Below, piece by piece: positions 1 through 8,924 of a stretch of DNA of 64,000 nt (position 1 is the first letter of the stretch; every line of letters begins with the position of its first letter). The stretch is from Oreohelix idahoensis. Lineage: Eukaryota; Mollusca; Gastropoda; Stylommatophora; Oreohelicidae. Position numbers and translations under genes: made by a program. The notes beneath the pieces were generated by a model. The model worked only from the letters and a program-made list of their open reading frames with translations, did no database searches and was not told where the DNA came from. The stretch spans positions 1 through 64,000 of the forward strand of contig JAMPIV010019859.1 of NCBI GenBank assembly GCA_024509875.1, written 5' to 3'.

Positions 1-281
1 GTTACCAACGTGAATTCTGTTGAATTAATATTGACAATCCAGGAACTAGAAATAAAAAACGATGCATGGTTATGACACACACTGAGAACCTGTTGAAGCA
101 TTACAAGACAGTAATTGGTCTGAACCCCCAGGCAAAAGGCAGAAGGAAACCAAAAAGTACAGAGAAGAAGTTGAAACAAGGTGAAAATGATCGAGGAAAC
201 ATGGAAAGAACTTGAAGATGCACGTGTCAGGAGGGACTTTTTGGCCAGATTGTTGAAGCCTAATGCTCCTTTGGAAGTGAG
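1..281 (+). other. possible coding scrap at left edge
   Basis: Two overlapping frames read like coding sequence. One runs from about 64 to 213 and is rich in Lys and Arg. The other runs from about 187 to 287 and contains RVRRDFLARLLKPNAPLE. The second is followed at 276-281 by gtgagt, a good splice-donor match, so it could be the end of an exon or the 3' end of a decayed retroelement ORF. I recognise no family. A frame change is needed to join the two parts. Confidence 0.2.
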
Positions 282-339
282 TTTATGACTTGATAAATAG
301 ACAGACAGACAACAGACAGAGTGTTCCCTTGTTGATTAT

Positions 340-1640
340 ATCTTCAAACCTGTTCAACTGTTATATTCTTCTCTGTGTCATTGTTTATGTTTCTCAAAGT
401 GTGTCATTGTTTTATATTTCTCAACTTTGAGTCAGTGTTAATATTCTTCACGGTGTCATTTGTTTATACTTTCAACGTGTTCAACTGTTTATATGCATCA
501 TATATTCCAACTGATTATTTTCTTCCACGTTGTCATCTGTTTATATCTTTTTACATGTATCCATGTTTATATTCTTCAACGTGTGTCAATCTATTAATTC
601 TCATACGTGTGTCAACTGTTTACATTCTTCAACGGTGACAACTGTTTATATTCTTCAACGTGTGTCCAACTTTGACATTCTTCAATGTGAGGTCAACTGT
701 TTTATATCTTCAACGATGGTCAACTGTTGACATCTTCAACGTGTGTCAACTGTTATATTCTTCAACGTGTGTCAACTGTTTACATTCTTCAACGTGTTCA
801 ACGTTTATATTCCTTTCCAACGGTGTCAACTGTTTTATATCTTCAACTGTGTCAACTGTTTATATACTTCAACGTGTCTCAACTGTTTTACATCTTCAAC
901 GTGTGTCAACTGTTATATTCCAGACGATGTCAACTGTTGACATTCTCAAAACGGTGTCAACTGTTACATTCTTCAACGAGTTCATTGTTTATATTTCACA
1001 ACGTGTGTCATTTGTTATATTCTTCAACCTGTGTTCCAGTTGATTTATTCTTCAAACGTGTGTAAACGTTTTTGTATCTTCCAACTGTGTCAGTTTTTAT
1101 ATTCTTCACCGTGTTGTCAGTTTGTTTAAATTTTTTCCAACGTGTGTCAATTGTGTATATTCTTCCAACGTTTTCAATTGTTTTTTAATTCTGCAACGTG
1201 TGTCCCCCCCCCCCAAAAGTTGTTTATATTCTTCAACTTGTTTCAGTTGTTTATATTCATCAACGTGTGCAACTGTAATAATCATCAACATGTGTCCAGT
1301 CGATTATATTCTTCCACGTATGTCAAATTTTTATATTCCTCAACGCGTGTCATTATTTAGTACTCCTCAACAGTGTCATTGTTTTGTACTCCTCAATGTT
1401 GTCAGTTGTCATATGCCCTCAACGTATGAAGTGTTTGTTTATTATTTGCATTGTTCTCAAAGTGTTCTCCTTTTATTGCTCATGTTCTCAAATGCAACCC
1501 CATTTATTGTTATATTCTTTCAACTGTGTGCTCTTCAAATGTTTATGTCCTCTCAAAGGGTGATTTCTTTGTTATATCTTTTCATCGTGTCTGCCAATTT
1601 TTTTTAACAATCTTCAACGCAATCTTTCATAATTTTATCT
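340..1640. repeat. degenerate 26-27 bp minisatellite
   Basis: A decayed tandem array whose unit alternates TTCTTCAACGTGTGTC with AACTGTTTATA. It is best preserved at about 590-930 and drifts towards both ends, with many one-base indels. Open frames here on either strand are by-products of the repeat and are not genes. A C10 run lies at about 1204-1213. Confidence 0.85.
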
Positions 1641-2254
1641 CTACTATTTATGCTTACTTCCTGCCAAGTACGATCGATCATTAGTTTTGCGATCTAGTCA
1701 CCGCATTCGGCTATGATATACTGCCCACGTTAGTAAATAAGTCTATCCATCCCCCCAAATAATCTTGTGTCTTGCCTTAACCACCTGTAAAGCCTTCTGA
1801 CATTCCGAAGTTATATAACCATTTGCTGGTTTTCAGGATCCTTTCTTGACAATGCTGACTAACATAAATACATACACAATTAGCTTATCTAGTCTCTAAG
1901 TAAATTCTGTAACAGTACATTCTAAAGACATCCTTAATTTTGTAAATTTTCAATCATCTTTTTGTGTCTTATTACTACTTCTTTAACATCTCATTTTTAA
2001 CGCCGAGGGTTCATTGGGCGGGACATGATGTAGGGGGTGGGCGGTTTGTCAGGTCGGCGGTGTTATGCGCTTGTGGTGTAGGGGGTTCCGCTATGACATG
2101 TATCAAGGGAATGGCAAGTAAAATCAAAATGGGGAGGTATCCATGGGTGGGGGCATGGACTTATGGTCTGAAGTTTAGTAGCAGCCATTCTTCAATGACT
2201 TTTCTATCCTTCAGAACTTATGCGTTGAACTCCTAGTACAACATTGAAATGCTC
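1641..2254. other. unassigned AT-rich DNA
   Basis: I see no gene, RNA or clear repeat here. A 90-codon frame at 1964-2236 has no recognisable motif. Confidence 0.5.
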
Positions 2255-3040
2255 TGCAACGGTCATGAGTTCCATAGCGATATCAGAGATTAAATTGATA
2301 GCTATCAGGGGCGATTGGAGCATTATCGTTAGAGCATGCCTTTCTCTTATTTTCTAGTCAGCTGCATGGAACAATAGCGTTTTCAGGAGTTATTAATATC
2401 CTGCGCTGCATGGGTAACAAATTGTTTTATCATGATTAATTAATATCGTGCAGCTCATAGGTACATTTGAGTGGAACACCGTGAGATATATATGATTCTT
2501 CAGCTCAATGGTACAATAAGCGTTATCAGTTTGTAGATATTATATCTTGCATCTCATTGGTACAATAATATTGCGTGATGATCATGGTGAGTTATGTAAT
2601 ATTCTAAGCAACTCCTATTGGTACATGTCCTCATTAGCGCCTTTGTGGGATCATTTGATGAGACTTATTATATCACGTGCAAGCTTCATTGGTACATGTT
2701 AGCTACGATCAGGCGTAATGTATATCGTGCACGTCATTTGCCTTCTTTATCTTGTGATGATCATCATGGTACTATTGCTTATACGGGGTGATCAGTGAGG
2801 CTTATTATATCTGCAGACTCATCTGGAAGCATTAGTGTGTTCAGGGGGAGTTAATTTTATGTTCTCTGAAACTCATAGTACATGTAGCCAATTTACCATA
2901 TTTGCACTGATCTAGTGGATGTTCGCTGATTATATCTGGCAAGCGTTATGGTACAGTTAGCCGTGGATCTGAGAGTTTATTTTAATGTATCTGACATGCA
3001 TCATGTACATTAGCGTGATAAGTAAGTTGTCAATATAATA
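2255..3040. repeat. degenerate ~55-65 bp tandem array
   Basis: The core CTCATTGGTACA recurs in decayed form roughly every 55-65 bases, for example near 2455, 2503, 2555, 2615 and 2685. It is usually preceded by TTATATCGTGCAG-like sequence and followed by TTAGCGTGATCAG-like sequence. The units differ by substitutions and small indels, which indicates an old array. No coding potential is seen. Confidence 0.7.
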
Positions 3041-3246
3041 ATCCAATAATAATAGTCAATGCTCTTTTGAGTAGAGAACTATTTTTTTCCCGTGGATCTG
3101 TTTATTTGGCCAACATATTAGCCGACTCTTTTTTGTGTGGTTTCCCCTCTGCACAAAGGATATCAACTCTAATGCAAGTCAATAGTGTAAAGAAGGTAAA
3201 GGATCCCGTTACACGCCCATTGAGGCATATTGGGAATATGGTGTTA

Positions 3247-3413
3247 GGCTTCCCCCTTCATGTTCAATGCATATTTATCGCCCATATATTTTCGATATGC
3301 GCGCAGCACGCTGGGATGTGAAAAGTGATAGAAGATATATTAGTTTAGGCCACAATAAAGCCTAAACTATAATGGTGTTATATTTGATAGTCGTGTGTTA
3401 TATTTAATAGTCG
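3247..3413 (+). repeat. 5' LTR, first block
   Basis: This block matches 7651-7816 of the 3' LTR with a handful of differences. The first 25 LTR bases are not recognisable upstream. The match stops where the LINE fragment begins. Confidence 0.8.
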
Positions 3414-3437
3414 AGAAAAGATCGCGTTATCGTCAAA

Positions 3438-4910
3438 ATGCCCAGACATAAGCCACACGCTAAAAAGAGGAAGGTCTACACCAGCCCACCAGCGCAGAAC
3501 AGCCAGGGTAATCACAATATCACAATCAACAATGACAGACAGCCAGAGAGCAAGACTGCCCCAAGTACTCGTGCCGGGACCGGCCCTTCTATAACTCCGG
3601 ACACGACGGAGTTAGCTGTGACATGCGTCGACCCGACTGAGAGTCTGAGTGGCCCGACCCCTTGCCTAGATAAAGAAGACCCAGAACATAAAGAAATTTG
3701 GAGAGCGTTACGACAGCTGGAGAAAAGAAAACAACAGCTTATATCCAGGCTGCCACCACCACACGTACCCGACTCGTCAGCAGAAACCCGGTCTATGACA
3801 GAGAAGCCGCACGATGCCGAGATGACAGCCGACCCACCTGCAAGCACTATGAAGGAAGTGATAGAGGCAGCTCCTCAACACAGACAGGTACAAGAGGAAG
3901 ATATCGCAGAGACCATTTTAGATGCACTTCGAAGACTTGAAGACGGAGACGAGTCCCTTAGGCTCGCTCTTCAAGAAGCAACAGTAGAAGTAGCCCCAGG
4001 CGTGCTGGACATCGAAACCACTGAGAAGCAAGATACCATTCCTGATCCTGAGGAAACAACAGCTGACAACTCAAGGGCTCAGACGCAAGATATCACACCG
4101 TATAACAAAGAACAGGAACAAGATTCGAACCAAGCCTGTAGAAGGAAACAAAGACCAAACACTAAAAATACAAGCAACTCAGAAACGATACAGGAGAGGA
4201 TTGTTAAGATCACCCAGACGTCAGGAAGTGAGGCCTCACTCAGGGCCCTACCCGACAACAAAGTGATCAACATCCTCGAGGTGATAACTGGACGGAGAGG
4301 TATCGCCAAAGTAGGGAGGCACGAAAAGGGAGTAGTGCTTTCTCTCAACAACACAGACAAAACAACCTCGCTGATGATCGAACTGGAATCCGGTCCAAAG
4401 GAAATCCAGTTGCCCCACCAAATAAAAGTGGTGGTGGAAAAGTACAAGACAACAAAGAAGTTGGTCATCAGAGGGGTGGATACCAGATGTTCCGAAGGCG
4501 AGGTCCACAGACGCCTTCAAGCTGAAAACGCAAATCTTAAAATCACGCAGGTCGAAAGGCTAAAAACCTGGGCCAAGAAAGATACCAACCTGATGATAGT
4601 TACGGTAGAAGGATCGACAAGACCCGAGAGACTGACGCTCGAAACATCAACAAAAAGGACAGAACCATATATACCTCCGGTCATGCAGTGCTCTAACTGC
4701 CAACAGTTTTCACACACCAAGAAAACATGCAGGAGAGACGCTGTCTGCCGATATTGCGCGGGAAACCACCAATATGGCGACTGCCCCAGGGCGAAGGAGG
4801 ACCACAACTACAAATCAATTAATGCAAACCGTACCTGTGCAAACTGCCATGGAAACCACGGGGCAAGGTACCGAGGCTGCCCTGTGTTCAGGAAACAAAG
4901 AGCATCTTGA
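3438..4910 (+). CDS. LINE ORF1 protein with three CCHC zinc knuckles
   Basis: A 490-residue frame starting at a clear ATG. The N-terminal half is polar and low in complexity. Around residues 335-405 there is a domain of the kind that precedes the knuckles in Jockey/I-type ORF1 proteins (containing LVIRGVDTRCSEGEV). Three knuckles follow at about 412-485, with spacings CX2CX4HX4C, CX2CX3HX4C and CX2CX3HX6C, the usual triplet of such ORF1s. The family's known role is binding element RNA in an RNP particle. The frame ends early because of a frameshift just after the third knuckle; the C-terminal coil continues in another frame at 4907. Confidence 0.8.
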   Translation: MPRHKPHAKKRKVYTSPPAQNSQGNHNITINNDRQPESKTAPSTRAGTGPSITPDTTELAVTCVDPTESLSGPTPCLDKEDPEHKEIWRALRQLEKRKQQLISRLPPPHVPDSSAETRSMTEKPHDAEMTADPPASTMKEVIEAAPQHRQVQEEDIAETILDALRRLEDGDESLRLALQEATVEVAPGVLDIETTEKQDTIPDPEETTADNSRAQTQDITPYNKEQEQDSNQACRRKQRPNTKNTSNSETIQERIVKITQTSGSEASLRALPDNKVINILEVITGRRGIAKVGRHEKGVVLSLNNTDKTTSLMIELESGPKEIQLPHQIKVVVEKYKTTKKLVIRGVDTRCSEGEVHRRLQAENANLKITQVERLKTWAKKDTNLMIVTVEGSTRPERLTLETSTKRTEPYIPPVMQCSNCQQFSHTKKTCRRDAVCRYCAGNHQYGDCPRAKEDHNYKSINANRTCANCHGNHGARYRGCPVFRKQRAS

Positions 4911-5425
4911 AGGAGGCCGTGTCCAAAAACATCCCCTTCAAGGAGGCAAAACACAGAGTGGCTGCGGATGGTGCAGAAAAACAGCGCATAATAGATAGAC
5001 GACAGTTACACAAGCTGACCGCTGAAGTAAAAGAAATGAAACTACAGGTCGTAAACAGAAGCAAGCAGGCTCCCGAAGAACCAACCGACAGTGGTGAAGA
5101 CGTAATAGATCTACAGAGCGTCAAAGATATGATGGAAGAAATGAAAAGAATCCAGCAGCAGATAAAAACAGATGTCAAGAGGCTGACAGAACTGAAGGAA
5201 GAAAACTCCACAATCCTCAAGAGAATTGAAACTGAGCGAAGAGCCATTGAGGAAATGACATCAAACACAAGAGCGACCAAAACAAACGAACAATCAGACG
5301 AGGAAGTCATCGAAAAAACACTTGAAAAACTCGAAAAAGCTATATTACAGATACAGGAAAGCAGGAATACAAGAGAAACAGAAACGAGGAAAGCAAAAAC
5401 TAACAAAACGACACAAGACAGATAG
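4907..5425 (+). pseudogene. frameshifted C-terminal coiled-coil part of LINE ORF1
   Basis: This frame continues the ORF1 reading after a one-base shift near 4895-4907. It is about 172 codons, strongly Lys/Glu rich with heptad-like spacing (for example MMEEMKRIQQQIKTDVKRL), typical of a coiled-coil oligomerisation region. It ends at TAG 5423-5425. I infer it was once fused to the knuckle region, because related ORF1 proteins carry an extension after the third knuckle. Confidence 0.6.
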
Positions 5426-5499
5426 GAAGGCAGGAAATGAACACCATGAACACACCACGGCCGACAAGCAACGAAGAGGAAACCAGACAACCAGCTAGT

Positions 5500-5531
5500 G
5501 GTCCTTTTCAGGACCAGTCCTTTTCAGGACT
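5500..5531 (+). promoter_or_regulatory. two adjacent histone-mRNA-type 3' stem-loops
   Basis: GGTCCTTTTCAGGACC at 5500-5515 fits the histone mRNA 3' stem-loop consensus (six-pair stem, four-base UUUC loop) at every position. It is immediately followed by AGTCCTTTTCAGGACT at 5516-5531, a second 6+4 hairpin with the outer pair changed to A-T. They lie 75 bases after the coiled-coil stop and before the (AAC)n tail. In histone genes this hairpin directs replication-dependent 3' cleavage and SLBP binding; any such role here is inference. Confidence 0.6.
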
Positions 5532-5653
5532 AACAGACGACTAGCACCGAAGAACCTAACACACAATATACCCCAATTATAACCAACTTTCAGGTTGAAC
5601 AGGGTATTACAGCAACATAGTAGACGAAAACAACAACAACAACAACAAACAAA

Positions 5654-5971
5654 CCAATTTGAAGATTCAGACGAGACGAGAGAGAAACGAAGTTAGGTTA
5701 GCCCTGTGTCGGTAGAAGAGGAACATAGACATGACACGATTAGCAACTGGGCAGTAGCTGGGTGTTTGTTTGGTGTTTGGTTTTGTTCGCTTTGTTATTT
5801 GTTTAATGTTTGCTTCGTGTGTTTAATCGTCACTGATAGGGTTGTAGAAATAAATACAGCCCCTGCCTCAAGAATCAGAGTTTTATTGTTGAATCGGGTC
5901 GGTTGCGAGTGTGAAAAGAGAGTGATCACATAGCACAACATCATCATCATCTTCTCGCCCACCCCATCACA
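5654..5971 (+). repeat. 5' LTR, second block
   Basis: Matches 7957-8274 closely and ends ATCACA at 5966-5971, the same end as the 3' LTR. It carries AATAAA at 5849-5854. The U3 segment holding the TATA box in the 3' LTR is missing from this copy because of the LINE insertion and deletion. Confidence 0.9.
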
Positions 5972-5973
5972 AC

Positions 5974-5991
5974 TGGCGTCGTCGACAGGAT
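5974..5991 (+). promoter_or_regulatory. primer binding site candidate
   Basis: TGGCGTCGTCGACAGGAT starts two bases after the LTR end. It begins TGG, as expected for pairing to a tRNA CCA end, and most resembles complements of tRNA-Ser 3' ends. The tRNA assignment is tentative. Confidence 0.5.
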
Positions 5992-6000
5992 AGGCAGACA

Positions 6001-7287
6001 ATGACACCGAGCAAACAGCGAACGAACAAATACAACAAATATTGTAAACACCCAGCGGTGCGGTATTGCAGCAAGATGGCTTCGATCAATGCGCCTGTGA
6101 ACGTAGTGTATGTGAAGGTGCCGGAGGTAAGGCTATTTGGTGGAGAGGCAAATCCCACTTGGCAAGAGTTTGTGGAAGATGTAGAGGCCGTGTGGAAGAT
6201 GGCGCCCCTTTGCGCAGAAGACAAGGTAGACGTGATCTGGAACAACGTTACACCAGTGGTCTCTAGGGAATTACGGATACGTGGCGGAGCCAAGGCTAGC
6301 CCTGAGCAGTTACTCAAGATAGTAGAAGAAGCCTACAGCGAGCAACCACCAGTCAGTGAGATGACCAGGAATTTCCAGACCGTGAGTCAGGGACCTTGGG
6401 AATATGCTGTTTTATGTGAAGGTAGAAAGCCTGATACACTGGTGCAGGTAGCCAGTGTAGAAGCTCACAATGAAGAGGAGGCACTCAGAGCAGAATTATC
6501 CCTCCTAAAGTCCCAGATAGCACAGATGTCAGAAACCAGTTGGCCAGTACAAGAGGAGGTGCAAAGAGAGAAAGAACCAGGCCAACCGCGAAAACAGCCA
6601 AAGCACGACGAGGAGGTGCGTGTTCTTGTATGTGAGAGTCAGGCTGTTGTCAAGGAAAGCTGTGAGCTGACAGCACCAACAAACGCAGTTGCACCGACAA
6701 GGCGAAAGGGAATGTGCAAGTGGTATAGTGTCCACAGGGGATGGGGGTTCATCACGCCAGATGATGGAGGTATTGATGTATTCGTACATCAGACCAAGAT
6801 CTTCAGAAAGGGGTTCCGTAGTCTGGCGAGGAATGAACGAGTAGAGTTTGACAGCAAACCATCGGTTCAGGGCATGGAAGCAATTTATGTATGCGGCATT
6901 GGCGGTCAAGAGTGTAAAGATTGTAGGAGGCGTCCCATGGCACAGAGAAAGCCTACCAGGTTGAGGTGCTATAATTGTGGTGAGTTATCAGGCCACATGG
7001 CAGCCAAATGCCCTCAAGGCTCTCTTCCAAAACGATGTTTTAGATGCAAGTCTATAGAACACTTGATATCCGCCTGTCCCTCAAGGAGCTCTTTCCATAG
7101 GCGTACTGCCACAATTAGGTTACCTTTAGGGTGCAAGCCAAGAGATGGCCGTGACAACTGTCACCCTAAGGGAACCCAGAAAATTGGTCGTTCTCTAGGG
7201 GAGGAAACCCGTCTTAAGCAGATAGGAGGGAGTGCACGTCGGTGTCCAGAAGAGGAGACTCATCAAAAGCAGATTGTGGGGAATTAG
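6001..7287 (+). CDS. Gag-like protein with LIN28-type cold shock domain and two CCHC knuckles
   Basis: A 428-codon frame 30 bases after the 5' LTR; Met26 (6076) is an alternative start. Residues about 35-145 resemble a gypsy/PNMA-type Gag capsid region (VRLFGGEANPTWQEF, ASPEQLLKIVEEAYSEQ). Residues 236-300 form a cold shock domain with both RNA-binding motifs, RGWGFI at 246-251 and DVFVH at 259-263, plus GFRSL. Two knuckles follow: 323-337 with spacing CX2CX5HX4C and 346-359 with CX2CX4HX4C, joined by a short Pro/Lys linker. Domain order, linker and wording match LIN28 closely. LIN28 binds pre-let-7 RNA through exactly these modules; here I infer RNA packaging or binding. The frame has no internal stop, unlike its dead neighbours. 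Confidence 0.8.
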   Translation: MTPSKQRTNKYNKYCKHPAVRYCSKMASINAPVNVVYVKVPEVRLFGGEANPTWQEFVEDVEAVWKMAPLCAEDKVDVIWNNVTPVVSRELRIRGGAKASPEQLLKIVEEAYSEQPPVSEMTRNFQTVSQGPWEYAVLCEGRKPDTLVQVASVEAHNEEEALRAELSLLKSQIAQMSETSWPVQEEVQREKEPGQPRKQPKHDEEVRVLVCESQAVVKESCELTAPTNAVAPTRRKGMCKWYSVHRGWGFITPDDGGIDVFVHQTKIFRKGFRSLARNERVEFDSKPSVQGMEAIYVCGIGGQECKDCRRRPMAQRKPTRLRCYNCGELSGHMAAKCPQGSLPKRCFRCKSIEHLISACPSRSSFHRRTATIRLPLGCKPRDGRDNCHPKGTQKIGRSLGEETRLKQIGGSARRCPEEETHQKQIVGN

Positions 7288-7305
7288 GGCCACCGTCCAC
7301 ACAAA

Positions 7306-7587
7306 ATGAGTGTAAAACACATCAAGAGCGATCCCCCTACAAAGTCGACAGCTGCATGCACTGACAGGCAGAAGTCACAAGCAAGCAGCGACGCTGTACA
7401 AGTGGATGAATCGTCTAGACCACAGCAACTGCCAGCCCGAAAACGTACAACGAGGGACATGACGACCAAGAGTGTCCCCAGCCGGATTGTACCTATTCCA
7501 GAAGCTCAGCCCAAAGCACCGCCGCTCAGAAAGAGTCATGCGCAGCACCAACGATCTGAGAGATTTCGACTGAAGCGCCAGAAGTAG
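7306..7587 (+). pseudogene. short basic frame, probable pol C-terminal remnant
   Basis: A 93-codon Lys/Arg/Pro-rich frame ending in RSERFRLKRQK, just before the purine tract and 3' LTR. Position and composition suit the tail of a gypsy pol polyprotein left after an internal deletion that removed protease to integrase. No catalytic motif is present. It could equally be a non-functional frame. Confidence 0.35.
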
Positions 7588-7611
7588 TGATGTTGTCGGG
7601 ACGACAACAAA

Positions 7612-7625
7612 ATCAGGAGGGAGAT
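7612..7625 (+). promoter_or_regulatory. polypurine tract
   Basis: A purine run, caggagggagat, directly precedes the 3' LTR start TGTGAT, as expected for plus-strand priming. Confidence 0.6.
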
Positions 7626-8274
7626 TGTGATGGGGCCGTAAAGACACCCCGGCTTCCCCCTTCATGTTCAAGGCATATTTATCGCCCATATATTTTCGAT
7701 GTGCGCGCAGCACGCTGGGATGTGAAAAGTGATAGAAGATATAATAGTTTAGACCACAATACAGCCTAAACTATAATGGTGTTATATTTGATAGTCGTGT
7801 GTTATATTTGATAGTTGTGGGCCATATCTGTGTTTTCGTGCCTAATAGAGCAATAAAGGCGAGTGTTATTTGCGTGGCGCAATTACTACGCGCCGCGCAG
7901 TAAGTTGAGTGATTAGCTCGAGGGCTTATATAAAGAGATAGCGAGCGGCAAACAGGCCAATTTGAAGATTCAGACGAGACGAGAGAGAAACGAAGTTAGG
8001 CTAGCCCTGTGTCGGTAGAAGAGGAACAGAGACATGACACGATTAGCAACTGAGCACTAGCTGGGTGTTTGTTTGATGTTTGATTTTGTACGCTTTTTTA
8101 TTTGTTTAATGTTTGCTTCGTGTGTTTAAACGTCACTGATAGGGTTGTAGAGATAAATACAGCCCCTGCCTCAAGAATCAGAGTTTTACTGTTGAATCGG
8201 GTCGGTTGCGAGTGTGAAAAGAGAGTGATCACATATCACAACATCATCATCATCTTCTCGCCCACCCTATCACA
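7626..8274 (+). repeat. 3' LTR (649 bp) of the gag-only element
   Basis: Begins TGTGAT and ends ATCACA, a perfect 6-bp inverted terminal repeat. It contains AATAAA at 7852-7857 and a TATA box at 7927-7934, and is matched by the two 5' blocks. It is the complete reference copy for this LTR. Confidence 0.9.
7927..7934 (+). promoter_or_regulatory. LTR TATA box
   Basis: TATATAAA within the LTR, followed by GC-richer sequence. It is absent from the disrupted 5' LTR of the same element. Confidence 0.55.
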
Positions 8275-8485
8275 TTTTCTTGACCATCGGCACACTAGGG
8301 GTGATGTGGTCAGCATCACGCCGGTCGCCTAACCTTCCCAGAGTTGCTCCGGTACCCAATTCATGAGGCTGGGTCGACCCTTGGAGCCGTTTGCGGTCTA
8401 AAAAATCCCACCTCAACTGGGGATTGAACCAAGGACCACCTAGCTAGGAAGCCCAGTGCACTAAACACTGCGCTACGCGGCTCCC
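8275..8485 (-). mobile_element. tRNA-derived SINE (copy 1)
   Basis: On the minus strand the sequence from 8485 downward has a tRNA-like head: A-box-like TAGCGCAGTGTTTAG and B-box GGTTCAATCCC. It then runs TGGGATTTTTTAGACCGC and a body abutting the gag-only LTR. The same head and first about 35 body bases recur at 36352-36226, so this is a repeat family and not a tRNA gene. Confidence 0.7.
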
Positions 8486-8924
8486 AAAGTCAGTGGTGTA
8501 GGTAACAGAAACTTAAGTTTTTTTCCTTTTTAACTTCCTACTTGATTTTTTTAAAACCTTTTCCAAGTAGGCCTAAAGGTCTTATTACACATTTCGATAC
8601 AAGATGATATTGAAATGTATGTGCAAGGGTAGTTTTCTTCCCTACTTACAACTAAAAATGACTTTTTAGTCAACCTTGTTCCATGGAGCCCTGGTTGAGA
8701 AACCCTGACCTATACGTTAGAAATTGAAGTTTAATTACGATAAATGAGAAAAAAAACCAGTACAATAGAAATATCGCTCTTCCCCCTCGAAATATGCACC
8801 GTCACAGATAGCAATTTTTTTTTAAATTTTGCCTCTTTTTTTCTGAGGCGCGTCCCGTTCAACCTAGTCGGTTATATTAGGACGCATGTCGAAATACAAA
8901 AGACTTTTAGGCCTGAGTCATCAC
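8486..8924. other. unassigned DNA
   Basis: No gene, RNA or repeat recognised. Short frames at 8744-9022 overlap the next array and look accidental. Confidence 0.5.

Larger units (their letters stand above)
3414..5653 (+). mobile_element. ORF1-only LINE fragment inserted in an LTR
   Basis: A non-LTR retroelement segment made of ORF1, an untranslated 3' region and an (AAC)n tail at 5630-5648. No endonuclease or reverse transcriptase is present, so it is either a half-LINE (like mammalian HAL1) or an internally deleted copy. It replaces about 141 bp of the host LTR (equivalent to 7817-7957) instead of being flanked by a target duplication. That implies a deletion at insertion or a later rearrangement. 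Confidence 0.7.
3247..8274 (+). mobile_element. gag-only LTR retroelement with LIN28-like Gag
   Basis: The LTR sequence at 7626-8274 is matched at the left by two blocks, 3247-3413 and 5654-5971, separated by a LINE fragment. Between the LTRs lie a primer-site candidate, one long Gag frame, a short pol-like tail and a purine-rich tract. Protease, integrase, RT and RNase H are absent, so the copy is non-autonomous and resembles the gag-only LTR elements known as TR-GAG in plants. The first about 25 bases of the 5' LTR and any target duplication could not be found, so the left end is eroded. Confidence 0.75.

Noticed and set aside
375..1607. Several open frames of 60-160 codons on both strands
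   Set aside because: They follow the phase of the 26-27 bp repeat and have repeat-like composition.
4079..5490. Long minus-strand frames (up to 200 codons) across the LINE
   Set aside because: Antisense shadows of ORF1; composition is the complement of Lys/Glu-rich coding.
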